A stretch of DNA of 6,929 nucleotides from UBA6921 sp031370545 (GTDB lineage: Bacteria > Pseudomonadota > Gammaproteobacteria > SG8-11): positions 1 through 6,929 of the forward strand of contig JANMQQ010000278.1 of the NCBI GenBank assembly GCA_031370545.1, read 5' to 3'. The translations under genes were made by a program, and so were the position numbers. Every line of letters begins with the position of its first letter. The first letter of the stretch is position 1. Positions 1 through 4,507 of this stretch are shown here, one piece after another. The notes under the pieces are model-generated. The model saw nothing but the letters and a program-made list of their open reading frames with translations. It made no database searches and had not been told where the DNA came from.

Positions 1-342
1 GGAATCGGTTACCCGACGCTCGCGCAACTCAAACAGTTGCCGGTGCATCAACTCAAGATCGACCGCAGCTTTGTGATGGACATGCTGCGCGACGCCAGCG
101 ATGCCGGCATCGTGCGGGCAACTATCGACATCGCACGTCACCGCAAGCTGGAAGTGGTTGCGGAAGGCGTGGAATTACAGGCCCACTGGAATGCGCTTGC
201 CGCCTATGGTGTTGATATCGCGCAGGGCTACCTGATCGCCCGCCCGATGTCGCACGCTGATTTACTAAACTGGCTGGAAGCAAATACGACTGGCCGCAAT
301 GTTTGGATTCCGCAACGCACCACGATCACGATGTGTGATTAG
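1..342 (+). CDS. EAL-domain c-di-GMP phosphodiesterase, C-terminal fragment (5' end outside window)
   Basis: The reading frame is open from the first base to a TAG at 340-342 and encodes the last 113 residues of an EAL domain. Visible family motifs, in order, are GIGYPTLAQLKQLPV (the segment normally following DDFG), LKIDRSFV with the catalytic-loop Lys and metal-binding Asp, VVAEGVE with a conserved Glu, and DIAQGYLIARPM near the end. EAL proteins hydrolyse cyclic di-GMP to pGpG. The EAL motif itself and any sensor or GGDEF domain lie upstream of the window, so overall architecture and membrane location cannot be judged. About 20 residues follow the domain. All C-terminal catalytic motifs that can be seen are intact, so the domain is probably active. 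There is no strong terminator after the stop. Confidence 0.93.
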   Translation, partial: GIGYPTLAQLKQLPVHQLKIDRSFVMDMLRDASDAGIVRATIDIARHRKLEVVAEGVELQAHWNALAAYGVDIAQGYLIARPMSHADLLNWLEANTTGRNVWIPQRTTITMCD

Positions 343-364
343 CAAAAGTGTCCTCCCGCCGACT

Positions 365-394
365 TTTACCGATTTAAAATTGTAAACATTTAAT
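365..394 (+). promoter_or_regulatory. Candidate promoter of the first small gene
   Basis: An AT-rich island between the EAL gene and the first small gene holds TTTACC (365-370) and TTTAAT (389-394), separated by 18 bp. These resemble sigma-70 -35 and -10 boxes (4/6 and 5/6 matches). The -10-like box lies in the 15-bp sequence also found upstream of the second small gene. This is pattern matching only; no transcript start is known. Confidence 0.3.
380..394 (+). repeat. Duplicated upstream 15-mer, copy 1 (intact)
   Basis: TTGTAAACATTTAAT lies 120 bp upstream of the ATG of the first small gene. The first 14 bases recur exactly at 721-734, and the 15th base is restored at 1111 if the inserted element is removed. 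It marks the left edge of the recognisable duplicated unit and may also be a promoter or protein-binding site, since it contains TGT-AA-ACA symmetry. Confidence 0.75.
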
Positions 395-499
395 AATTTT
401 TTAAGTTTGTGCTTTTATGCGCCGACCGCGTGCCGTAGCTTACTGCGTCCGCGCGAAGAGGCGTGGCCAGCACTCCGGCATATCAGGAATACGACGCTA

Positions 500-697
500 A
501 TGAGTTCAATACTTACCCGCTTCAAACATCACTGTGAACGCTGGCATCAGGATTGCCAAACCCATAACTACCGTGGCCGCGCCAATGTCATTGCTTACCT
601 GGCAGACCGATATGGAGTTGATTCAGTAAAGCGCCACAAAAAGTGGATTGTCCGCGCGCTCAATAACGCTGAAGGCGTGCACGTCACCGATTGTTAA
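500..697 (+). CDS. Small basic protein of unknown function, tandem copy 1 (65 aa)
   Basis: I do not recognise this family. The 65-residue product is basic (11 Lys/Arg against 6 Asp/Glu, plus several His) and has no signal peptide or membrane segment. It aligns without gaps to the product at 1219-1416, with 40 of 65 residues identical. Conserved blocks are an N-terminal MS-IL--FK, RWHQ, YRGR--V-A-L, YGVD-V-RHKK-IVR and a C-terminal LNNAEGVH-TD. The conserved pattern and the unchanged length imply selection on a real protein. The ATG at 500 is chosen because it matches the start of the paralogue and follows CAGGAA (484-489) by 10 nt; a longer in-frame TTG start at 407 has no support. The positively charged, partly helical middle could bind nucleic acid, but that is a guess. 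Confidence 0.8.
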   Translation: MSSILTRFKHHCERWHQDCQTHNYRGRANVIAYLADRYGVDSVKRHKKWIVRALNNAEGVHVTDC

Positions 698-720
698 TCA
701 TCGCGACCTTCCCGTGCCCG

Positions 721-734
721 TTGTAAACATTTAA
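721..734 (+). repeat. Duplicated upstream 15-mer, copy 2 (interrupted after base 14)
   Basis: TTGTAAACATTTAA is identical to 380-393. Its last five bases, TTTAA (730-734), are the left target-site duplication of the inserted element. The sequence resumes as TTTAAT at 1106-1111. It marks the start of the second duplicated unit. Confidence 0.75.
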
Positions 735-752
735 CCTGGAAACGGCAGTTGA
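735..752 (+). repeat. Left terminal inverted repeat of the MITE-like element
   Basis: CCTGGAAACGGCAGTTGA pairs with the right end at 1088-1105 with one mismatch at base 4 (G versus A). The 14-bp core GAAACGGCAGTTGA is exact. Similarity drops immediately inward of base 18, as expected for a discrete transposon end. Confidence 0.85.
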
Positions 753-800
753 ACGGCCTGTGGAGTGCGACCCGTTGGGTGGCCGCTCTCGCGCATCTCG

Positions 801-965
801 GCAACTGCTCCTGCGTTGCTCTACCTTCCGCCATCCATGGCGGTCGCCTGCGCTTCGCGGCACTTGCACATCCTGTGCGGCGCAGGCAAGGCGCAACGAG
901 CGAGGAATAGTGCGCTATTCCGATGATTCCTATCGCGCTGGTTTGCGCGAGGTAGGACGAGTTGC
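801..965. repeat. Multi-stem palindromic core of the element
   Basis: Several perfect stems follow one another: CCGCCAT/ATGGCGG (828-843); GCCTGCGC/GCGCAGGC (846-853 with 880-887) enclosing GCACA/TGTGC (866-878); GGAATAG/CTATTCC (904-921); and TCGCGC/GCGCGA (933-950). The segment can be closed by GCAACT (801-806) with AGTTGC (960-965) and TACC (822-825) with GGTA (951-954), giving a branched fold. This could be a structured transcript, a folded single-strand DNA feature or a composite of REP-like palindromes nested in the element. No match to a known RNA family is recognised. Confidence 0.6.
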
Positions 966-1012
966 AACGTAGCCATGTGCACAACGGGGCGTGCTGCTCA
1001 GGCCGTAGCGGG

Positions 1013-1031
1013 CCTCACCTAATGGGTGAGG
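1013..1031. repeat. Hairpin inside the right half of the element
   Basis: CCTCACC and GGTGAGG form a perfect 7-bp stem around TAATG. It is not followed by a T-run, so it is not a typical intrinsic terminator. It is one more stem in the palindrome-rich interior of the element. Confidence 0.55.
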
Positions 1032-1087
1032 TATGTACGAACCATAAATGTCAACATCTGTATTAACTTACTTGTGCTTTGTAGCGA

Positions 1088-1105
1088 TCAACTGCCGTTT
1101 CTAGG
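1088..1105 (-). repeat. Right terminal inverted repeat of the MITE-like element
   Basis: On the minus strand this reads CCTAGAAACGGCAGTTGA, the partner of 735-752. It abuts the right TTTAA target duplication at 1106-1110. Confidence 0.85.
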
Positions 1106-1136
1106 TTTAATTCAGTCACGTCGTGGTACTAATTTA

Positions 1137-1174
1137 CATCCGCTATGTGCGTTGCGGTACCGCAACGGCGGATG
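1137..1174 (+). promoter_or_regulatory. Strong stem-loop in the leader of the second small gene
   Basis: A 16-bp perfect palindrome, GTTGCGGTACCGCAAC (1151-1166), is enclosed by CATCCGC (1137-1143) and GCGGATG (1168-1174), with an asymmetric bulge of 7 nt on the left and 1 nt on the right. It ends 44 bp before the ATG at 1219. It could be a transcript hairpin affecting translation or stability, or a dimeric protein-binding site. The leader of the first small gene shows no equivalent palindrome. Function is unproven. Confidence 0.5.
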
Positions 1175-1218
1175 CTCTGTGATCAAATCTACTTCACGGA
1201 GACCCAGAGAACCCAACC

Positions 1219-1416
1219 ATGAGTACGATTCTTAAAAAATTTAAGGTACACAGCGCACGCTGGCATCAAAACAGCGGTCGGTACGATTATCGGGGCCGCA
1301 CCTATGTGGTTGCTCATCTCACATCGCTGTACGGTGTGGATGCGGTGATACGCCACAAAAAATCCATCGTACGTACGTTGAACAACGCTGAAGGCGTGCA
1401 CATTACTGACGCCTAG
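1219..1416 (+). CDS. Small basic protein of unknown function, tandem copy 2 (65 aa)
   Basis: This is a paralogue of the product at 500-697, with the same length, 62% identity and a gap-free alignment. It is more basic (11 Lys/Arg against 4 acidic residues). It keeps RWHQ, YRGR, YGVD-V-RHKK-IVR and LNNAEGVH-TD, and loses both Cys of copy 1 (Ser and Ala in their place). The ATG at 1219 aligns with the start of copy 1; AGAGA (1206-1210) or GGAGA (1198-1202) may serve as the ribosome site. A MITE-like element interrupts its upstream region, so its expression may now differ from copy 1. The frame is intact, so it is not an obvious pseudogene. It converges on the Rieske gene with 42 bp between stops. 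Function unknown. Confidence 0.8.
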   Translation: MSTILKKFKVHSARWHQNSGRYDYRGRTYVVAHLTSLYGVDAVIRHKKSIVRTLNNAEGVHITDA

Positions 1417-1458
1417 CCTCGGAAAACAAGCGTAGAACAGGCATTAATCGCCGTTGTC

Positions 1459-1800
1459 CTATCGAACAAAAACCCCGCCGTCATTGACTTCAATATCAAT
1501 ACGCCGTAATGAAGACCCCCGGCACGACCCATACACACAATAGCCGTCGTCGATACGAAATTGCGCGCCGTGTATGGAACATTGAATGTAGAAATTATCA
1601 AAGCTCATAAACTGATCTGGCTGGAAATTCAGCGTGGCGCCGGTGTGCGGGCAGGAATTCACGTATGCAAAAACCCGCGCGCCGCGCCGCACCAAAAAAA
1701 TGTCACGCTCGCCGCCCGGCGCGCTCAAAAACGTGCCTTTGCTTCCCCCATCAGGAATTGCGTCGAACGCGCAGATGAACTGTCGACTGACACGCTGCAT
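1459..1800 (-). CDS. Small Rieske [2Fe-2S] protein
   Basis: The 113-residue product consists of a single Rieske domain. The cluster ligands are visible: C50-P-H52 and C74-S-I-H77, separated by 21 residues, within SCPHTGATLN and QCSIHGAQF. Two Cys bind one iron and two His the other. A further conserved-type segment, DDGYCVYGSCRGSSL, follows and has two extra Cys (88 and 93). There is no signal peptide or membrane anchor, so it is likely a cytoplasmic ferredoxin-like electron carrier or a cluster subunit of an oxygenase-type system; no partner gene is adjacent. I prefer the ATG at 1800 because GCGGAA lies 6-11 nt upstream. An in-frame ATG at 1815 would add five residues but has no clear ribosome site. 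It is divergent from the diguanylate cyclase gene, sharing a gap of about 100 bp. Confidence 0.9.
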   Translation of the reverse strand: MQRVSRQFICAFDAIPDGGSKGTFLSAPGGERDIFLVRRGARVFAYVNSCPHTGATLNFQPDQFMSFDNFYIQCSIHGAQFRIDDGYCVYGSCRGSSLRRIDIEVNDGGVFVR

Positions 1801-1805
1801 GCAGG

Positions 1806-1811
1806 TTCCGC
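1806..1811 (-). promoter_or_regulatory. Ribosome-binding site deciding the Rieske start
   Basis: On the minus strand GCGGAA precedes the ATG at 1800 by 5 nt, with the GGA core 6 nt away. This favours the inner start over the ATG at 1815. Confidence 0.45.
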
Positions 1812-1907
1812 TCATAATTCAGCCATTTCGACCGACATAATAGAACATCGCAAATCCGTCGGGCAGCCGACAGTAACCAATCCACGCGCAGTTCATCCAG
1901 GCAATTC

Positions 1908-3779
1908 ATGACGGACGACACAAGCAAAAGCGAATCAGAACCCTGGAAGGGTAAATTCAACGCGCAGAAGGAGCTGCTCAAACAAAAAGAGAAAGAGTGG
2001 CGCGACTCCGACACCACGCTGCGGCGCGGCATCTCGCGCCTGACATTTGCAATTGGCGGTATCGATCCCAAGCTTGACAAGCTGCTGAACGAATTACGCG
2101 AAGCGATTCGTGAAAATCGCGCTACGCATGACGTGGTTGAGCTGATCAACGCAGTCGCCGATCTGGTTAAACGCCTGGATGACCGCAGCAGCACGAACGA
2201 CAGCGCTGGTGCATCCAGTCACGAACTGACCCTTAAAATTCTACACGCGTTGACCTTCCCGGAGGCACAGCGCAAGCGTGCCAAAAAGCTTATCCAACGT
2301 TTTGAGATCAACAAAGACGACTCGACATCGTTGCATGGCGAACTCATTGAGCTGCTGCAAATTTGCTTTACGTCTGCGGCCGGTTCGGTAGCAACACCAG
2401 ACGGATGGATCAAGCGACTGACATCGACGTTCAGCCGCAATACTTCGCCGTCTTCGCCCACGCTTGATCAAGAGTCAAGCAGTGCTCCCCTGCCCGCTCT
2501 GGACGTGGCCAAGCGCTTGTTGATTGGTCTGATCCGCCGCATTCAAGTCGGGGAATCCGATGCGTACACGGTAAAAGCACTGATCACCCGTCTGGAACGG
2601 GCAGCGGATGAAGCCGATTGCGCGGCGATCATCAATGAGTTCACCGAGGTGCTGAATCTTGCCCAGGTGACGCGTCGCGCACCCGGTTCGCAGGAGCGCG
2701 GCGCGGTGAATGTTGATATGCCAAGCATTCAAGACGTATTGATTCAGTTCGTCGATGAATTGGTTATCCCGTCCGACTTCGTCAGCGAATCGAGCCGTAT
2801 CAAGGAAAGCTTGGCCAACAACACCGCCGGAGCCGATTTCACCGCTGCGTTCAAGTCGATTGTTGATCTGGTCCTCAACATGCGCAAAGCGCTGGTACAG
2901 GAAAAGCAGGAGCTGGAGGATTTTTTGCGACAACTCACGCAGCGCCTGCAAGAGATGGATCAACACCTGGACGGCACGCAGTCACATCAACAGTCCTGGG
3001 CCGAACAGGGACGCAAATTGGAAGCCACGGTGCAAACCCAGGTGCGTGAGATCAAAACATCCGTGCACGAAGCCGCCGACCTGCAACAATTGAAATCCAA
3101 CATCAGCGAACGCCTGGACGTGTTACAGACGCACTTGAGTGAGTATCAACGTAATGAAGAGCAGCGCCAAGTCCAACTGGCGAGCGAACTGACCCAGGTT
3201 AAATCGCGCCTGGATAATGTCGAGACCGAAGCGGATTCGCTGCGCACCCGTCTGAAAGACAAACATCAACAGACCATCATCGACCCGCTGACCGGCACAT
3301 TCAATCGGCTGGCTTATGAAGAACGGATCACTCAGGAAGTTGCGCGCTGGAAGCGCTACAACACTTCGATCACATTGATGGTACTGGACGTTGACCATTT
3401 CAAAAACATCAATGATCACTACGGCCACAAGGCCGGTGACAAAGCATTGAAGTTGATTGCTGACGCACTCAAAAGCAGTTTGCGTGAAACCGATTTTCTC
3501 GCGCGCTACGGCGGCGAAGAGTTCGTAGTACTGGTTACCGACACGCCCGCCGACAAAATGGCCGGTGTCGCCGAAAAACTACGCGCCGCAATTGAAGCCT
3601 GCAAATTTCACTACGCCGGAAAAGACGTGCCGATCCGAATTTCCTGCGGCTATTCAGCATTTCGCGCCAACGACAACGCTGAAGCAGTCTTCAACCGCGC
3701 CGACGCCGCGTTGTATCGCGCCAAGGAACGTGGGCGGAATCAGTGTTGCAATGCGGATGCTGTACCCACTGAGGCATAA
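1908..3779 (+). CDS. Diguanylate cyclase with repeated helical N-terminal region and C-terminal GGDEF domain
   Basis: This 623-residue protein makes cyclic di-GMP from two GTP. The GGDEF domain spans about residues 455-618: DPLTG at 459-463; metal Asp494 in LDVDHFKN; guanine-binding Asn502 and Asp511; GGEEF at 535-539; an inhibitory I-site R526-E-T-D529 exactly five residues before GGEEF; and a closing ADAALYRAKERGRN. All expected catalytic residues are present, so activity and product feedback are likely. Residues about 326-455 are rich in Glu/Gln/Leu and look like a coiled coil. The N-terminal part (about 38-325) is all-helical in character and contains roughly four degenerate 50-residue repeats. 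There is no membrane segment or recognised sensor domain, so it is probably cytoplasmic. The ATG at 1908 follows an AGG at 1899-1901 by 6 nt. It converges on the toxin gene with 21 bp between them. Confidence 0.95.
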   Translation: MTDDTSKSESEPWKGKFNAQKELLKQKEKEWRDSDTTLRRGISRLTFAIGGIDPKLDKLLNELREAIRENRATHDVVELINAVADLVKRLDDRSSTNDSAGASSHELTLKILHALTFPEAQRKRAKKLIQRFEINKDDSTSLHGELIELLQICFTSAAGSVATPDGWIKRLTSTFSRNTSPSSPTLDQESSSAPLPALDVAKRLLIGLIRRIQVGESDAYTVKALITRLERAADEADCAAIINEFTEVLNLAQVTRRAPGSQERGAVNVDMPSIQDVLIQFVDELVIPSDFVSESSRIKESLANNTAGADFTAAFKSIVDLVLNMRKALVQEKQELEDFLRQLTQRLQEMDQHLDGTQSHQQSWAEQGRKLEATVQTQVREIKTSVHEAADLQQLKSNISERLDVLQTHLSEYQRNEEQRQVQLASELTQVKSRLDNVETEADSLRTRLKDKHQQTIIDPLTGTFNRLAYEERITQEVARWKRYNTSITLMVLDVDHFKNINDHYGHKAGDKALKLIADALKSSLRETDFLARYGGEEFVVLVTDTPADKMAGVAEKLRAAIEACKFHYAGKDVPIRISCGYSAFRANDNAEAVFNRADAALYRAKERGRNQCCNADAVPTEA

Positions 3780-3800
3780 GCGCGCGGTGTGATCAAGGTG

Positions 3801-4136
3801 TTATCGAACCAGTCGTTCAAGCAAGAGGCTTGCAAGGTCGCGTCGACTATCCAGCACCGCAAGTACCAACACGGTGTTTTCTTCGCGCCGATAGATGATG
3901 CGCCATGGGCGGCTCACCAGTTCCCGATACGTAAAAATATCCATCACTTGCAACTCGGGGACGATACGACCCCGGTCCGGGAATCGCTCAAGCTTCGCAG
4001 CAGCATTTTTTACTGCGGCCAAACTCTCGCGTGCAGCGTGCACGCCTTCAACTGCAATGTAGTCAACAATGGCGCTCAAATCGTCCTGCGCAGTTCGCGT
4101 CCACCGCACTCGCCAGCGACTAGGGTCTGTTGACAT
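3801..4136 (-). CDS. ParE/RelE-family toxin of a type II toxin-antitoxin pair
   Basis: The 111-residue basic protein has the ParE/RelE plant: an N-terminal strand (WRVRWTRTAQDDL), two helices (residues about 16-50), the LERFPDRGR turn (49-57), and the C-terminal strands ELVSRPWRIIYRREENTVLVLAVLDSRRDL (72-101), the most recognisable part. Family members poison DNA gyrase (ParE) or cut mRNA on ribosomes (RelE). Sequence reading cannot decide which, though the SRRDL ending fits the ParE-like branch. The start at 4136 has GGAG about 9 nt upstream. The gene follows its antitoxin by 36 bp on the same strand, the usual antitoxin-first order. The frame is complete. Confidence 0.88.
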   Translation of the reverse strand: MSTDPSRWRVRWTRTAQDDLSAIVDYIAVEGVHAARESLAAVKNAAAKLERFPDRGRIVPELQVMDIFTYRELVSRPWRIIYRREENTVLVLAVLDSRRDLASLLLERLVR

Positions 4137-4172
4137 AAGTTTTGCTCCGCGCGCACTGCGACCCGCCCCCAG

Positions 4173-4436
4173 TCATGTGCGCAATTTTTTTTCCAGGCGA
4201 TTGAATACGGCGGCTTGATCTGCGGTTTCGCCGTTGCGAATGTCCGCCTCCCCCTGCGCAAGCAGTTTGAGCATCAATAACGCCTGCTGCGTTTTTTGGT
4301 AGGTTTCGATGTCCTGCACAATCGCCGTGGCTTCGCCGTTCTGCGTGAGCACAACCGTTTCGCCGGACTTGCGAATGGAAGCAATTAACTGGCTGGCGTC
4401 AGCCTTAAAGTGACTCAGACTTGTGACTTTACTCAT
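4173..4436 (-). CDS. Phd/YefM-family antitoxin
   Basis: The 87-residue product starts MSKVTSLSHFKADASQLIASIRKSG and continues ETVVLTQNGEATAIVQDIETYQ. This is the Phd/YefM DNA-binding fold (residues about 1-50), in which a strand-helix unit sets the antitoxin on DNA as a dimer. The C-terminal half (about 51-87, with GEADIRNGETADQ and a basic LEKKLRT tail) should wrap the toxin. It would neutralise the toxin encoded just downstream and repress its own operon. The ATG at 4436 is chosen because GAGG lies 9 nt upstream. An in-frame GTG at 4451 would add five residues but coincides with that ribosome site. The gene begins 71 bp after modC ends. Confidence 0.9.
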   Translation of the reverse strand: MSKVTSLSHFKADASQLIASIRKSGETVVLTQNGEATAIVQDIETYQKTQQALLMLKLLAQGEADIRNGETADQAAVFNRLEKKLRT

Positions 4437-4445
4437 GGATATTAA

Positions 4446-4449
4446 CCTC
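4446..4449 (-). promoter_or_regulatory. Ribosome-binding site deciding the antitoxin start
   Basis: GAGG on the minus strand, 9 nt before the ATG at 4436. The upstream alternative GTG start would lie inside this site, so the inner ATG is favoured. Confidence 0.6.
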
Positions 4450-4454
4450 ACTTA

Positions 4455-4491
4455 ATTCGAACCGAATATAGTCATAGTGTCACGCCGACAC
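4455..4491 (-). promoter_or_regulatory. Candidate operator of the toxin-antitoxin operon
   Basis: Two inverted repeats lie in the short gap before the antitoxin: ATTCGAACCGAAT (4455-4467; 5-bp arms, 3-bp centre) and GTGTCACGCCGACAC (4477-4491; 5-bp arms, 5-bp centre). Phd/YefM antitoxins usually repress by binding palindromes at their promoter, so these are likely binding sites. The second could alternatively be a weak hairpin after modC. No good -10/-35 pair is evident. Confidence 0.4.
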
Positions 4492-4507
4492 CCAGCGCAG
4501 CAAGACG

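Larger units (their letters stand above)
730..1110. mobile_element. MITE-like non-autonomous transposon with 5-bp target duplication
   Basis: The element proper is 735-1105 (371 bp). The left end reads CCTGGAAACGGCAGTTGA (735-752). The right end, read inward on the minus strand (1105-1088), is CCTAGAAACGGCAGTTGA, giving 17 of 18 matches. Immediately outside both ends is the perfect direct repeat TTTAA (730-734 and 1106-1110). Removing the element and one TTTAA recreates the 15-mer seen intact at 380-394, which independently supports insertion. No transposase or other convincing gene is inside, so it would need a transposase in trans. The CCTRGA tips and 5-bp duplication resemble the IS1380 group (ISEcp1 ends start CCTAGA); this assignment is inferred from end sequence only. 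It separates the second small gene from whatever lay upstream of its 15-mer. Confidence 0.85.
698..1218. other. Long intergenic gap between the two small genes
   Basis: This 521-bp gap contains the second upstream 15-mer (split), the 371-bp MITE-like element with its target duplications, and the remaining 108-bp leader of the second small gene. Without the element plus one target copy (376 bp) it would be about 145 bp. Short open frames inside it (for example 760-972) lack paralogues, conserved motifs and convincing ribosome sites. Confidence 0.8.

Noticed and set aside
344..367. AAAAGT...ACTTTT inverted repeat after the EAL gene as an intrinsic terminator.
   Set aside because: The stem is six mostly A-T pairs with a 12-nt loop, too weak and not GC-rich.
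407..499. Upstream extension of the first small gene from a TTG codon.
   Set aside because: The paralogue starts at the position equivalent to 500, similarity begins there, and CAGGAA precedes that ATG.
774..780. GTTGGGT, which fits the GTTRRRY core of integron attC sites, near two small same-strand genes.
   Set aside because: There is no properly spaced partner core and no second site after each gene, and the terminal repeats plus target duplication explain the region better.
760..972. Open frames on both strands within the MITE-like element, and another at 1026-1235.
   Set aside because: They overlap palindromes or element ends, show no recognisable motif or good ribosome site, and have the odd composition expected of translated hairpin DNA.
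1045..1080. Apparent similarity between 1046-1080 in the element and 381-413 upstream of the first gene (shared TTGTGCTTT).
   Set aside because: It needs a gap and several mismatches in AT-rich DNA, and conflicts with the cleaner alignment obtained by removing the element.
4038..4050. A 13-mer (TGAAGGCGTGCAC) in the toxin gene on the minus strand shared with both small genes (670-682, 1389-1401).
   Set aside because: It encodes EGVH in all three, but the surrounding sequence and proteins are unrelated; most likely chance.
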